Notes under the pieces: generated by a model | Told to the model about the DNA's origin: nothing | What the model saw: only the letters and a program-made list of their open reading frames with translations | The model's database searches: none | NCBI RefSeq assembly: GCF_014201875.1 | Contig: NZ_JACHFL010000019.1 | Span: 32,974 to 96,973, forward strand | Length of the DNA stretch: 64,000 bases | Source: Deinococcus humi | GTDB taxonomy: Bacteria; Deinococcota; Deinococci; Deinococcales; Deinococcaceae | Direction: 5' to 3' | Program-made: the position numbers and the translations under genes | In this document: one piece after another, positions 11,542-24,028 of the stretch | Numbering within the stretch: the first letter of the stretch is position 1 | Layout: the number at the start of each line of letters is the position of its first letter

Positions 11542-11695
11542 TCGCATAAACCTGCAACAGAAAATTCTCGTGTACAACAGCGTCTTTTCAAGAATGATTG
11601 AGGATGACTCTGCATAATGGCTGGCCCGTCGTCTGTAAGTCAGAAGCGGCGCACAGGGACTCCCCGTTCGCCGCCTCTCCCACCAATTCCAGCTG

Positions 11696-11995
11696 TTATT
11701 CGCGTTCGCGCTCGCGTTCGGCGTTCAGCTGGGCCTGCAGCTGGGCCTGGCGCTGACGCACGTAATCCTGATGGAAACGGGACTCGTCCATCAGGTCCGT
11801 GCCCACCGTCAGCTGGCCGGTGGCCAGCTCTCGCATGGCCTGGGTGACCAGATTGCGGGTGCGGACCCGCTGCTCGACGGGCAACACGCTGGGCGCACCG
11901 GAGCGCAGTTGCAGGGCACGTTTGGCCGTCACAACGCTCAAGCGGTACTTGCTGTCGGTCATCGAAAGCAACTTGTCAATGTCTTTTTCCGCCAT
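11696..11995 (-). CDS. rpoZ: DNA-directed RNA polymerase omega subunit
   Basis: Encodes 99 residues. Omega helps assemble and stabilise RNA polymerase by binding beta prime. The family pattern MAEKDIDKLLSMTDSKYRLSVV, TAKRALQLRSG and TRNLVTQAMRELATGQL is clear. The tail ends in a highly charged Arg/Glu repeat (ERERERE). An in-frame TTG start nine bases upstream is less likely than ATG 11995, because GGAGG lies ten bases before the ATG but only one base before the TTG. Confidence 0.92.
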   Translation of the reverse strand: MAEKDIDKLLSMTDSKYRLSVVTAKRALQLRSGAPSVLPVEQRVRTRNLVTQAMRELATGQLTVGTDLMDESRFHQDYVRQRQAQLQAQLNAERERERE

Positions 11996-12170
11996 ACTGT
12001 TCAAACCTCCAATTCAAGGCCGTACCGCTCGCCCCTTTAACCCCTCAGCTTAACCCCTGAGCGCGGGCAAGAGGGGAAGTCAGCTTTCAAAATCCGCCTT
12101 CCAAACCCAGCCGCCGCAAAGGCCGGAAGTCTCCACCTCTGGAAACCCCGGCCTGAACGATTGAAATGGC

Positions 12171-12896
12171 TTAGGACTGCTCTTCTTCGCTGCTGGTGTC
12201 TTCCGTTGCCGCGTCCTCGTTTGCTGCCGGAACGGCATCGGCCTTGGCTTCTTCCAGCGTGGCCTCGCCTTCCAGCACGGCGGCGGCAGCTTCCTCGGTC
12301 AGTTCGCCCGAAGCAACCAGACCGGCAACCTGAGCAGCCTGGGTTTCGGCCTCGGCTTCCTCGGCGGTCATGCGCGGTGGCAGGACGCTCACCACGACCT
12401 GATCTGCATCCACAGCCAGCTTGACGCCCTCGGGCAGGGTGATCTGCCCAGCGGTCACGTGGTCACCGATTTGAAGCTTGCTCACGTCCACCACAAGCTC
12501 CTGGGGGATGCGGCGTGGGCCGGGGGCAATGATGGCCAGATTGTGAATCACGATGTCCAGCAGACCGCCCATGATCTCGCCCTGGCTCTTGCCCTTGGTG
12601 TGGACAGGCACGGAGACCTCAATAGCCTCGCCGTAGGTGACCATATAGAAGTCCACGTGGATCGGGACGCGGCGGCGCTTGTCCATCTGCACGGTCTTGA
12701 CCAGTGCGGGGAAGGTTTCCTGGCCTTCTACCGTGATGTCGTACAGGCCGGTGGTGCTGGTCTGGCGGAAGGCCCGGTCAAAGGTCTTGCGGTCCAGGGT
12801 GAAGGAGACGTTGTGCTCCTTGTTGTAGGCGACGGCGGGGATCATGCCTTCAGCCAGCTTTTCCTGGCTCTTGCGGGGCTTTGCGTTCAGTTCCAT
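12171..12896 (-). CDS. rplY: 50S ribosomal protein L25, general stress protein CTC type
   Basis: Encodes 241 residues. L25/CTC proteins bind 5S rRNA. The N-terminal L25 domain (MELNAKPRKSQEKLAEGMIPAVAYN, VPIHVDFYMV) is followed by the TL5/CTC C-terminal domain (SVPVHTKGKSQGEIMGG, LPEGVKLAVDADQVVVSVLPPR). The last ~55 residues are rich in Ala and Glu (AEEAEAETQAAQVAG...). AAGGAG lies about ten bases before ATG. The gene is divergent from efp. Its ~100-base upstream region carries a possible TATGCT -10. Confidence 0.94.
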   Translation of the reverse strand: MELNAKPRKSQEKLAEGMIPAVAYNKEHNVSFTLDRKTFDRAFRQTSTTGLYDITVEGQETFPALVKTVQMDKRRRVPIHVDFYMVTYGEAIEVSVPVHTKGKSQGEIMGGLLDIVIHNLAIIAPGPRRIPQELVVDVSKLQIGDHVTAGQITLPEGVKLAVDADQVVVSVLPPRMTAEEAEAETQAAQVAGLVASGELTEEAAAAVLEGEATLEEAKADAVPAANEDAATEDTSSEEEQS

Positions 12897-13184
12897 GTGC
12901 GTAGGTCTCCTTGGCGCGTTCCGTCTTCTGCTCCCCGCCGCACATCGGCCACGCGGGGCCGGGGGCGGGGGTGAACGGGCAACCCTGGCAGCATAGCAAA
13001 CCCGGGCGTGGCAGGGGAAGGGTTACTCGCATGATTTGGGTTCGTTCTGCTAAACTTGCGGGCGGCACCGGGAGGCTCCCACCTGAACGCCCGTCTCCGA
13101 GACGGCAAAGGGCTGAGGCGGCCCCGGTTGGCACAGTGTCTGAAGCGGGTTTGACCACCCCTTTAGATCTTCAAGGAGCTAAAG

Positions 13185-13742
13185 ATGATCAGCGTTACCG
13201 AACTGAGAAACGGCACCAAGGTGGAGATGGACGGCGGACTGTGGGAGTGCCTGGACTACTCGCACCTGAAGATGGGACGCGGCGGCGCGAAAGTCGTCAC
13301 CAAATTCCGCAACATGGAATCCGGCAGCATCGTTGACCGCACCTTCAACAGCACCGAAAAGCTGCAGGACATCTACGTTGAAGGTAAGACGATGCAGTAC
13401 CTGTACAAGGACGGCAACGACTACATGTTCATGGACATGGAAACCTTTGAGCAGGTCACGCTGCCTCCCAGCCTGGTGGGCGACGCCTCCAAGTTCATGA
13501 AGGAGAACACCGAGGTTGAGGTCGCCATGTACGGTGACAAGGCCCTGAGCATCACCCTGCCTAATCAGGTCATCCTGAAGATCGTGGAAACCGATCCCGG
13601 CTTGCGCGGCGATACAGCTTCTGGCGGTACCAAGCCTGCCAAGCTGGAGACCGGCGCCACCGTGCAGGTCCCCCTCTTTGTGGAACAGGACACCGAAGTG
13701 AAGGTGGACACCCGCACCGGCCAGTACCTCAGCCGCGCTTAA
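13185..13742 (+). CDS. efp: Translation elongation factor P
   Basis: Encodes 185 residues in three beta domains. EF-P relieves ribosome stalling at polyproline. Domain I begins MISVTELRNGTKVEMDGG; its tip loop reads KMGRGGAKV with Arg32 where E. coli has the lysylated Lys34. Domain III ends GATVQVPLFVEQDTEVKVDTRTGQYLSRA, the EF-P signature. AAGGAG precedes ATG 13185 by six bases. A GC-rich hairpin with T tract follows. EF-P fits the neighbourhood of translation genes (rplY, rpoZ). Confidence 0.97.
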   Translation: MISVTELRNGTKVEMDGGLWECLDYSHLKMGRGGAKVVTKFRNMESGSIVDRTFNSTEKLQDIYVEGKTMQYLYKDGNDYMFMDMETFEQVTLPPSLVGDASKFMKENTEVEVAMYGDKALSITLPNQVILKIVETDPGLRGDTASGGTKPAKLETGATVQVPLFVEQDTEVKVDTRTGQYLSRA

Positions 13743-13756
13743 GGCCTCCTGATGTT

Positions 13757-13790
13757 GCCGCCTCTGCCCGTTATGGGTGGGGGCGGTTTT
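13757..13790 (+). terminator. Rho-independent terminator after efp
   Basis: CCGCC (13758-13762) pairs with GGCGG (13782-13786) and CCC with GGG inside an internal loop. TTTTCTTG follows. Confidence 0.75.
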
Positions 13791-14198
13791 CTTGTTGGGG
13801 AGCGAATTGGTGGCGAGCGTTTTCACGGTGGGAAGTGCTGAGTCTGCTGGGCTGGTAGACGCATCAAAAGTTCAGGACTTGGGCGATATCGTGCTCAAGG
13901 GTGATCAGATTTCAGTTGCTCCGGACGCCTGCGCTCGGGCGGCATTTCGTTCAAGGCTCTGAGTCAAAAAGCCCAAGTGCACTGCATGATGAAGACGGTA
14001 AGTCTAGCTTCGCGCCATGCTGTGGCCGTGCGGCATCAGGCTGAGTCCATCATGCTGGCGGGTCTGCAAGCCATTTAGACAGCATTAGCTCGCCTCGCCT
14101 CCGTACGCCGACCGGCGTGTCGATCCCTATTAACATTTGGTGCAAAAAGTCCCGCTGGGAAATTCTTTTCCTGATTACGTCCTTCAGTTTCCCTTGAA
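13791..14198. other. Gene-poor stretch before dnaK with short coding-like remnant
   Basis: About 400 bases without a convincing gene. A short plus-strand frame (13986-14078, 30 codons) contains SRHAVAVRHQAESIMLAGLQ and then a stop. This helical, Arg/His-rich segment resembles the end of a larger protein, possibly a transposase or other degraded gene, but I cannot identify the family. No inverted repeats typical of an insertion sequence were seen. Confidence 0.3.
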
Positions 14199-14219
14199 CT
14201 TGAGCGTATAACACTCAAG
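14199..14219. promoter_or_regulatory. HAIR-type operator for HspR upstream of dnaK
   Basis: CTTGAGC-N7-ACTCAAG matches the HspR-associated inverted repeat consensus CTTGAGT-N7-ACTCAAG with one mismatch, flanked by a further A...T pair. It ends four bases before the -35 hexamer of the dnaK promoter. HspR repressing the dnaK operon through HAIR sites is established in actinobacteria and reported in Deinococcus; hspR itself is not in this window. Confidence 0.8.
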
Positions 14220-14223
14220 TCTA

Positions 14224-14252
14224 TTGACTCTAGCGAACTGTAGCGTTATGCT
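14224..14252 (+). promoter_or_regulatory. dnaK operon promoter
   Basis: TTGACT (14224-14229), a 17-base spacer and TATGCT (14247-14252) form a good housekeeping promoter about 67 bases before the dnaK ATG. Confidence 0.75.
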
Positions 14253-14318
14253 GTTCGGAGTTTCAGAACTGTTGCCCGTGTGGCTGCAGAATCTTATTTC
14301 ACTCAAGGAGTCAAACAC

Positions 14319-16220
<1,902 letters not shown>

Positions 16221-16347
16221 CGTCCATCCCTAGAGCCACCCAGCAGGGAGAGGACGGCCCACCCGGCCTCCTCTCCCCGTTTTCATGAGAATTCACCGCC
16301 AGAAAATTTCCTATGCTGGTGCGATGTTTAGAAAGCGAGGTACCCCC

Positions 16348-17019
16348 GTGACCGACAACGACATGAAAAACGGCAAGCCCAATCCGGAGGCTGAGGCCGA
16401 GACCACCGAGAACCTCAAGTTCACCCCCGCCCGTGAGGGCGAGCAGACCATTGACGCGGACAGCGACATCATGGACGCCGAACTGCTGGGTGAAGACGGC
16501 GAGGACGGCGACTTCAGCGGCTTTCCCGGCATGGATGAGGGCATGATGGCCCAGGTGCAGGAGATGATGGGCAAGCTGGAGCGCGTGGACGAACTGGAGA
16601 AGGAAAATGCCGATCTGCGCTTCCGGCTGGGCCGTCTGGCCGCCGACTTTGACGGTTACCGCAACCGCACCGGGCAGGATCTCGACGCTGCCGAGGACAA
16701 GGGCATTTCTAAGGCCGCCGAACAACTGATGCCCGTCTACGACGATCTGGAACGCGCCGTGACCATGGGTTCCGAAGACCCCGCCAAACTGATTCCCGGC
16801 GTCAAGGCCGTGCAAAGCAAGGTGCTGGCGATCTTCTCCAAGCTGGGTCTGGAACAGACGGCCCAGGAGGGTGAACACTTCGATCCCCAGTGGCATGAGG
16901 CCCTTCAGGTGGTTCCCGGCGACGAGGACGACAAGATTGTCCAGGTCTTTCAGGCGGGCTTCCGCATGGGTGACCGGCTGGTGCGCCCAGCGCGTGTCGT
17001 CGTGAGCCGCAAGGGTTGA
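16348..17019 (+). CDS. grpE: Nucleotide exchange factor GrpE
   Basis: Encodes 223 residues from GTG 16348. GrpE releases ADP from DnaK. The N-terminal ~75 residues are acidic and disordered, followed by the long coiled coil (EMMGKLERVDELEKENADLRFRL) and the beta domain with VFQAGFRMGDRLVRPARVVVS, a clear GrpE signature. GTG is chosen because GCGAGG stands about seven bases upstream. ATG at 16324 or 16285 would add residues with no ribosome-binding site. It is 127 bp after dnaK and four bases before the small VF530 gene. Confidence 0.93.
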   Translation: MTDNDMKNGKPNPEAEAETTENLKFTPAREGEQTIDADSDIMDAELLGEDGEDGDFSGFPGMDEGMMAQVQEMMGKLERVDELEKENADLRFRLGRLAADFDGYRNRTGQDLDAAEDKGISKAAEQLMPVYDDLERAVTMGSEDPAKLIPGVKAVQSKVLAIFSKLGLEQTAQEGEHFDPQWHEALQVVPGDEDDKIVQVFQAGFRMGDRLVRPARVVVSRKG

Positions 17020-17023
17020 GCGC

Positions 17024-17236
17024 ATGACCTCCAGCGATCCCCTCCACGGCGTCACCTTGCAGCTCATGCTGGAGCGGCTGCACGACGCCTACGGCTGGGA
17101 AGGGCTGGCCCGCCGCGTGCCGATCAACTGCTTTTCATCCAACCCTAGCATCCAGAGCAGCCTTAAATTCCTGCGCCGCACTCCCTGGGCGCGGGCCAAG
17201 GTGGAGGGGCTGTATCTGGAACTGGTGAGCGTCTGA
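17024..17236 (+). CDS. VF530 (DUF2132) family protein in the chaperone operon
   Basis: Encodes 70 residues. Nearly all of it matches the short VF530/DUF2132 family: DPLHGVTLQLMLERLHDAYGW, INCFSSNPSIQSSLKFLR and TPWARAKVEGLYL. The family has been described as a possible DNA-binding fold, but its function is not established. It starts four bases after the grpE stop, so it is coupled to grpE, and lies 70 bp before dnaJ. Placement inside dnaK-grpE-dnaJ is unusual; Thermus has a different small assembly factor (DafA) in its chaperone operon. Confidence 0.85.
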   Translation: MTSSDPLHGVTLQLMLERLHDAYGWEGLARRVPINCFSSNPSIQSSLKFLRRTPWARAKVEGLYLELVSV

Positions 17237-17306
17237 GGGCTGGATAAGTCGCTTCTGACGCTCGAAGGTTGGGCTCTTTAGGACACTCCCCCGCCAAGGA
17301 GGCGCG

Positions 17307-18248
<942 letters not shown>

Positions 18249-18271
18249 CTCTCGATCTCACTCGAGATTTC

Positions 18272-18304
18272 AAGACCCCTCGCCCACTTGGGTTGAGGGG
18301 TCTT
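18272..18304 (+). terminator. Bidirectional terminator after dnaJ
   Basis: AAGACCCCTC (18272-18281) pairs exactly with GAGGGGTCTT (18295-18304), and CCCA (18283-18286) with TGGG (18289-18292) inside. It separates dnaJ from the convergent histidine kinase gene. Confidence 0.85.
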
Positions 18305-18449
18305 TGCATAAGTTGCATGGCCACGCTGGGGCCTATTTTCTAGCGTCTTCACAAGGAAGGCAATTCACCCTCAGGCGCTATATAGAGCGTAAATGGGGCA
18401 GAGCGGAATACAGCAGACCTCACCGCTCAAGATCTCTCGTTCACACCAT

Positions 18450-20120
18450 CTACGGCACGTCATCGTCATCTAGGATGGGCACATCGCCCACGGGTAACTG
18501 CACATGAGCCGTCGTCCCCTGGCCGACCTCGCTTTCCAGCCAGATGCGGCCCTCGTGCGCCTCCACGATGCCGCGCGCGATGCTCAGGCCCAGGCCCGCG
18601 CCGCCCACGTCACGGCTGCGACTGTCTTCCAGACGGTAGAAGCGGTCGAACAGACGGTCGAGTTGATCGGCAGGAATGCCGGGGCCATCATCCCTCACGC
18701 TCAGGCGGACTTCAGTGCCATCCTTCTCAGGGCGGCTGCTCAGGGTGATGGTACGCGCCCCGGCCTTGAGGGCGTTGCTGACCAGATTGATGATGACCTG
18801 CTTGAGCCGGTCCGCGTCGCCCTCGAAGGTCACCTCCTGCCCAGTCACCGTCAGAGCCGTGCCCTGGGCCTGTGCCAGCGGCATCAGCTCGCGGGCGATC
18901 TCATTCAGAAACAGGCCCGATAGAATCGGATCGCGGGCCATCACCAGCGCGCCGCTGTCTGAGCGAGCCAATTGCAGCAGGCTGGCGATCAGGTTGGTCA
19001 ACCGTTCGGACTCGCTGCGAATGATCTTGAGGCTTTCCTGCTGCTGTTCGTCCGGACTGGTGCGCCGCAGCAGGTAGCTGGCATGCCCACTGATCGCGGT
19101 AACAGGTGTCCGCAATTCGTGACTCGCGTCGCTGGTGAAGCGCCGCTGCGCCTCAAAGCTGTCCTCCAGGCGGGCCAGCATATTGTTGAGTGCCCCCGCG
19201 AGCGCCTGTACCTCGTCGCCCGTTTCGGGCTCGGGAACACGCTCGGTCAGGTTCTGCCCGCCGATGCCCTCGGCGGCACGCTGCACCAGTCCGAGCGGCT
19301 GTAGCGCCCGTCCGGCCAGCAGGTACGCGCCGACGCCCGCTGTGATCAGTCCAGCCAGAAAAAGCAGCAGGATGACCGTCCGCAGATCCGCCAGCGTGTG
19401 CTGGATGTCTTTCAGACTGCGCCCCACATATACGATAGTCAATGTGTCGTTGCTGCCTGGCAAGCCCAGGGGCGAGGGTTGTAAGGCCAGTGGAGCCAGG
19501 CGCACCAGCACACGCATGGGCGCGAATTCGTTGCTATATGCATCCTTGATATTTTGATCAATCAGCAGCTGACCGTCCGGCGAGCGGATCAGTTCGGTCA
19601 ATTGGGCCTCAGACAGGGTAATCGGAGCGTCGCGGTCAATCCCGGCTGAATCACGGCTCTCGTTCCGCAGCAGAGTGAGAGTGTCCAGCAGGCTCCGGCG
19701 CGCCTCTGGCGTATCTGCCTGTGCCAGCCTGCTGGTCAGTCCTGGCAGGTCATAGAACGACAACTGCTCGATCTGAAGTGCATAGTTGGGAAATTGATAA
19801 CGGGCGCTGCGCAAGTCCCCCGCCGCGTCCCGGTTGATGTTGTTGGAGGGCGTCAGGCCCAAGGAAGGCAGAACCTGCACGAACCGGCTGTAAGTGTCGC
19901 TCAGGTCGCGGTTAACGCTGGTGATCAGGTTGTTGCGCATGATGACCAGCGTGGTCACGGCCACCGTGGTCAGCAGGACGGCCAGCAGCGCGGTATAGAA
20001 CAGGGTCAGCCGCCAGCGCAGAGTGGTGTGGCGGCCCCGTGACCGCTGCCTGGGCGTCCCGGTCACCGGGTGGCGTCCGGCGGCCCCGGCGAGTTGACGT
20101 GGCAACAGACGGACCCTCAC
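18450..20120 (-). CDS. Sensor histidine kinase
   Basis: Encodes 556 residues. Order: TM helix ([23 protein letters not shown], ~39-62), an extracytoplasmic sensor region of about 180 residues, a second TM helix ([23 protein letters not shown]), HAMP, HisKA with the H-box [19 protein letters not shown], and HATPase with the N-box [10 protein letters not shown] and G-boxes DDGPGIP and [10 protein letters not shown]. The acidic C-terminal tail (ILDDDDVP) is unusual. GTG 20120 is a weakly supported start with no clear ribosome-binding site. The gene is 70 bp after its response regulator, so the two form an operon. The signal is not evident. Confidence 0.93.
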   Translation of the reverse strand: MRVRLLPRQLAGAAGRHPVTGTPRQRSRGRHTTLRWRLTLFYTALLAVLLTTVAVTTLVIMRNNLITSVNRDLSDTYSRFVQVLPSLGLTPSNNINRDAAGDLRSARYQFPNYALQIEQLSFYDLPGLTSRLAQADTPEARRSLLDTLTLLRNESRDSAGIDRDAPITLSEAQLTELIRSPDGQLLIDQNIKDAYSNEFAPMRVLVRLAPLALQPSPLGLPGSNDTLTIVYVGRSLKDIQHTLADLRTVILLLFLAGLITAGVGAYLLAGRALQPLGLVQRAAEGIGGQNLTERVPEPETGDEVQALAGALNNMLARLEDSFEAQRRFTSDASHELRTPVTAISGHASYLLRRTSPDEQQQESLKIIRSESERLTNLIASLLQLARSDSGALVMARDPILSGLFLNEIARELMPLAQAQGTALTVTGQEVTFEGDADRLKQVIINLVSNALKAGARTITLSSRPEKDGTEVRLSVRDDGPGIPADQLDRLFDRFYRLEDSRSRDVGGAGLGLSIARGIVEAHEGRIWLESEVGQGTTAHVQLPVGDVPILDDDDVP

Positions 20121-20190
20121 GCCCAGCAGTGTAGCGGTCTAGCGTGAGGGTCAGGGTGATGGGTCTTGGACGTGCAGGGGATAGACGCAG

Positions 20191-20868
20191 CTACTCCTCG
20201 CGCAGCACGTACCCCACACCGCGTACGGTGTGAATCAGTCGCCTCTCGCCACCCTCCTCCAACTTGCGGCGCAGATAGCCGATATACACGTCGACCACAT
20301 TGCTGCCTCCGGTGTACTCGGGCCAGACCTTTTCCTCGATTTCGAAGCGCGAGAACACTTTCCCAGGATTGCGCGCCAGCAGTTCCAGCAACTCGAATTC
20401 CTTAGCTGACAGCTCTACCCGTCGGCCCCCCCGGAAGATCTCGCGCCCGTCGAGGTTCATAACCAGATCGGCCACCCGCACCTCGCCTGTTACCGCCGGA
20501 TTGACCCGGCGCAGGTGGGCGCGCACCCGGGCCAGCAATTCCTCAATCGAGAAGGGCTTAATCAGATAGTCATCCGCCCCTGAGTCGAGCCCCTCTACCT
20601 TGTCCTGAATGCCGTCTTTAGCCGTAAGGATGATGATCGGAGTATTGCTGGTTTTGCGGATGCGCCGCGCGACCTCTAAACCGTCCAGAACGGGGAGCAT
20701 CAGATCCAGAATAACAAGATCGGGGTTGACTTCGCGGAATTTAGACAGGCCGGTTACGCCATCAAAGGCCACCTCGGTGGCATATCCCTCAGCGGCCAGC
20801 TCAAGCTCGATAAAACGGGCAATGTCTTTCTCATCCTCTATGACGAGGACCAACGGCTTACGTTCCAT
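20191..20868 (-). CDS. OmpR/PhoB-family response regulator
   Basis: Encodes 225 residues. The receiver domain has the acidic pair E11/D12 in VIEDEKD, the phospho-acceptor Asp55 in [20 protein letters not shown] (Thr switch) and LIKPFS (conserved Lys). The C-terminal winged helix shows [23 protein letters not shown] and [12 protein letters not shown]. It may be the orthologue of the Deinococcus stress regulator DrRRA, which I cannot confirm. TAGACT lies six bases before ATG 20868, so the mRNA is probably leaderless. A perfect palindrome overlaps the -35 zone. Confidence 0.95.
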   Translation of the reverse strand: MERKPLVLVIEDEKDIARFIELELAAEGYATEVAFDGVTGLSKFREVNPDLVILDLMLPVLDGLEVARRIRKTSNTPIIILTAKDGIQDKVEGLDSGADDYLIKPFSIEELLARVRAHLRRVNPAVTGEVRVADLVMNLDGREIFRGGRRVELSAKEFELLELLARNPGKVFSRFEIEEKVWPEYTGGSNVVDVYIGYLRRKLEEGGERRLIHTVRGVGYVLREE

Positions 20869-20874
20869 GCGGTC

Positions 20875-20899
20875 AGTCTAGGGAGCGTTCTCATGAGAA
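20875..20899 (-). promoter_or_regulatory. Leaderless promoter and palindromic operator of the two-component operon
   Basis: The -10 hexamer TAGACT (20880-20875) precedes ATG 20868 by six bases. TTCTCATGAGAA (20888-20899), a perfect 12-bp palindrome, occupies the spacer/-35 region, where a repressor or activator would act. No good -35 hexamer is present, which fits an activator-dependent promoter. Confidence 0.5.
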
Positions 20900-20913
20900 G
20901 ACGCGATTGGTGC

Positions 20914-21513
20914 TTAACTGACTTTCATCCGGGTCTGAGGATGTGTGGCGTCTCGCAGAGTCAGGCGGTGGACTCGACAATCTGGACCAAAACCCCGCAG
21001 GGTCAGCGCTTCACACGGTGGTTTCACCATGTCCGCGCCGAGCTGTTCAACCGTCGCAGCACAGGCCAGGGTCTCACCGGAACGGGCCGCGTCACACAGT
21101 CGCCGGGCGTAATTGACCGGCAGTCCATAAGCGCTGGGCTGCCCACCTACGGGACCGACGATCACATCACCCAGCGCCACCCCTGCCCGCAACTTCAGCG
21201 CAGCGCCCAGGAGACCGGCCAGCCCCAATCGCGCGGCGCGGGCGTGGGCCTCTAAGGCCACCTGGCAGGCGTCGGCCGCTCTGACGGCAGGCCAGTACCC
21301 CAGCACCGCATCTCCCTGATGTTGCAGCACAATGCCGCCGCGCGCCTCGAAACTCAGGATCATGACCTGCACGAATTCGGTCATCAGCGCCATGTAGTGC
21401 GTCAGCGGAAGCGTCTGGGCCAAGCTGGTGCTGCCCGTAAGGTCGACCAGCACCACGCAGACGGGCGTGGCCTGCAGCGGCTCGGCAGAGAGGGGCAGCA
21501 GCAGCTCTGGCAT
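20914..21513 (-). CDS. Class III adenylate/guanylate cyclase-like protein
   Basis: Encodes 199 residues forming a single cyclase homology domain. The first metal-binding Asp is in VVLVDLTGSTSLAQ, the second in HQGDAVLGYWP, and the transition-state Asn/Arg pair is in YGLPVNYARRLCDAA. The substrate-specifying positions cannot be assigned with certainty. No sensor or membrane domain is attached. It lies 45 bp upstream of, and on the same strand as, the response-regulator operon, but has its own start. It could make cAMP or cGMP. Confidence 0.85.
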   Translation of the reverse strand: MPELLLPLSAEPLQATPVCVVLVDLTGSTSLAQTLPLTHYMALMTEFVQVMILSFEARGGIVLQHQGDAVLGYWPAVRAADACQVALEAHARAARLGLAGLLGAALKLRAGVALGDVIVGPVGGQPSAYGLPVNYARRLCDAARSGETLACAATVEQLGADMVKPPCEALTLRGFGPDCRVHRLTLRDATHPQTRMKVS

Positions 21514-21629
21514 GAGAGACCCCTATTCTGATCCTTTTTTCTGTGAAATGAAAGGTATATGTGGATCAGCTTCAGACATCCCAGGGTTTTGAGAGCCTGT
21601 AATCTAGACAGATCTTTGCTTGTGGTCTT

Positions 21630-22061
21630 TCACGGAATGATGAAACCGTGTAGCGGGGGGAGCGTTTTGAAAGTCACCCACTGGCCCACGGTGACTGGGG
21701 GCAGAGCCTCGAAGGCCGCCAACACCAGCGGCAGCCGCGCCTGCACAACCCAGGTCTGCCCCAGGACATGTGTGACCTGTCCGCGCCCGTCCAGGGCCGA
21801 CACCCCCTGTACGTTCAGAGCCTCGCCGCGCTCCGGCGACACGAGTTCCACCGATCCTGGGTCCAGAACGCCGTGGACCACCACCGACGCCTGACCAGGC
21901 GCCGCCGCGTAGGGACCGCTGCGGTCAAACAGGTACAGGACCCGGCCTCCGGCCACAAACTCCAGGAGCGGACTGCCCTCCGGCTGCGGGTAGATCAGGC
22001 CCTGTGCGGCGTAGGGCGCAAAACGTGCCGCGAAGTCCCGCTCTGAGCTTTCGAGCGTCAT
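21630..22061 (-). CDS. Hypothetical protein
   Basis: Encodes 143 residues starting [22 protein letters not shown] frame open to 22313 would overlap the neighbour, but ATG 22061 has GGAGGAGGG immediately upstream. Short beta-rich segments ([53 protein letters not shown]) are visible. No signal peptide or known motif is seen. It is 71 bp downstream of the next unknown gene. Confidence 0.7.
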   Translation of the reverse strand: MTLESSERDFAARFAPYAAQGLIYPQPEGSPLLEFVAGGRVLYLFDRSGPYAAAPGQASVVVHGVLDPGSVELVSPERGEALNVQGVSALDGRGQVTHVLGQTWVVQARLPLVLAAFEALPPVTVGQWVTFKTLPPLHGFIIP

Positions 22062-22132
22062 CCCTCCTCCAGGCCCAGACCGCTTCCACAGCGGGGGGAA
22101 CAGGGAAGGGCGGCGGAGGTCATGAACGGATT

Positions 22133-22419
22133 CTAGCGGACAGAGCGATGTTCCAATTCCAGTCGGCTTTCCAGCCACAGAAGGGTAGGCCGCGCTACTC
22201 CCACGGCCAGCCGGTCCAGCAATCCGTCCGCCCGCTCCAGCGCAAAGGTCCCTTCCACCTCGCGCAGAAGATGAATCAGGACCAGGCCGTGCAGGCGCTC
22301 CAACACGGCCCATTCCCAGCTGTCCGCTGTTTGAAGCTCGCGGGCGCGGGACAGTAGCGTCAGTGCCCGCCGCTCGTCACCGTCCGCGAACGCCTGCGCC
22401 GCTTCCAGCGGAATCAGTC

Positions 22420-22438
<19 letters not shown>
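22133..22438 (-). CDS. Hypothetical protein overlapping mqnP
   Basis: Encodes about 101 residues from GTG 22438 ([17 protein letters not shown]); the frame stays open to 22483. The start overlaps the 3' end of mqnP by 19 bp, suggesting co-translation with it. The protein is mainly helical with Leu/Arg/Glu-rich segments ([30 protein letters not shown]). No family recognised. Confidence 0.6.
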
Positions 22439-23304
<866 letters not shown>

Positions 23305-23370
23305 GCCTGGGCAGCATACGCCGAATGGCTAAGATGAGGCACCGCACACGCGACATTTGCCCGTAACTTT

Positions 23371-23378
23371 GCTATAGT
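23371..23378 (+). promoter_or_regulatory. Extended -10 promoter of the tRNA cluster
   Basis: TGCTATAGT (-10 TATAGT at 23373-23378 with upstream TG) lies 20 bases before tRNA-Pro. No good -35 hexamer is found at the right distance, in keeping with an extended -10. Confidence 0.5.
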
Positions 23379-23397
23379 GCCGCCTGCGCGTGAGTGT

Positions 23398-23474
<77 letters not shown>

Positions 23475-23510
23475 TTATGTTCTCCGTTTCCCAGCGGAGG
23501 CGCGCAGTGG

Positions 23511-23585
<75 letters not shown>

Positions 23586-23648
23586 ACCTTATGAAGGCTC
23601 CCCCCGCGGGAGCTTTTGCCCTTTAGAGTCCTGAAATGCGTTCGGTCT

Positions 23649-23725
<77 letters not shown>

Positions 23726-23749
23726 CAATTAAGCTGTGCTGGACAGTTG

Positions 23750-23786
23750 GTGAGCAGGCGGGTACTATCCGCCTGCTCACTTTTTT
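23750..23786 (+). terminator. Terminator of the tRNA cluster
   Basis: Perfect 12-bp stem GTGAGCAGGCGG / CCGCCTGCTCAC (23750-23761 with 23769-23780) followed by TTTTTT. Confidence 0.95.
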
Positions 23787-24028
23787 GCCACTTAGCTACC
23801 CTGACGACCTGAGATAAATATCCATTCCAACTGAGGTCAGAGAGGGCGGCCAATTTATTCACTGTTGGGGTCGTTGAACTTATCACTATAGGCCGCCCAG
23901 TGTCCGCCTTCCCCTCATTTGTGCCCGAGGAATCACGATACTGGGCCATGAAATCGCTGTAAATGATCTCCTGGTAACCGGTGTGGGTCCTGTTCGTTCC
24001 CTGGAGTCGGCACGCCCCCGGTTCAGAC

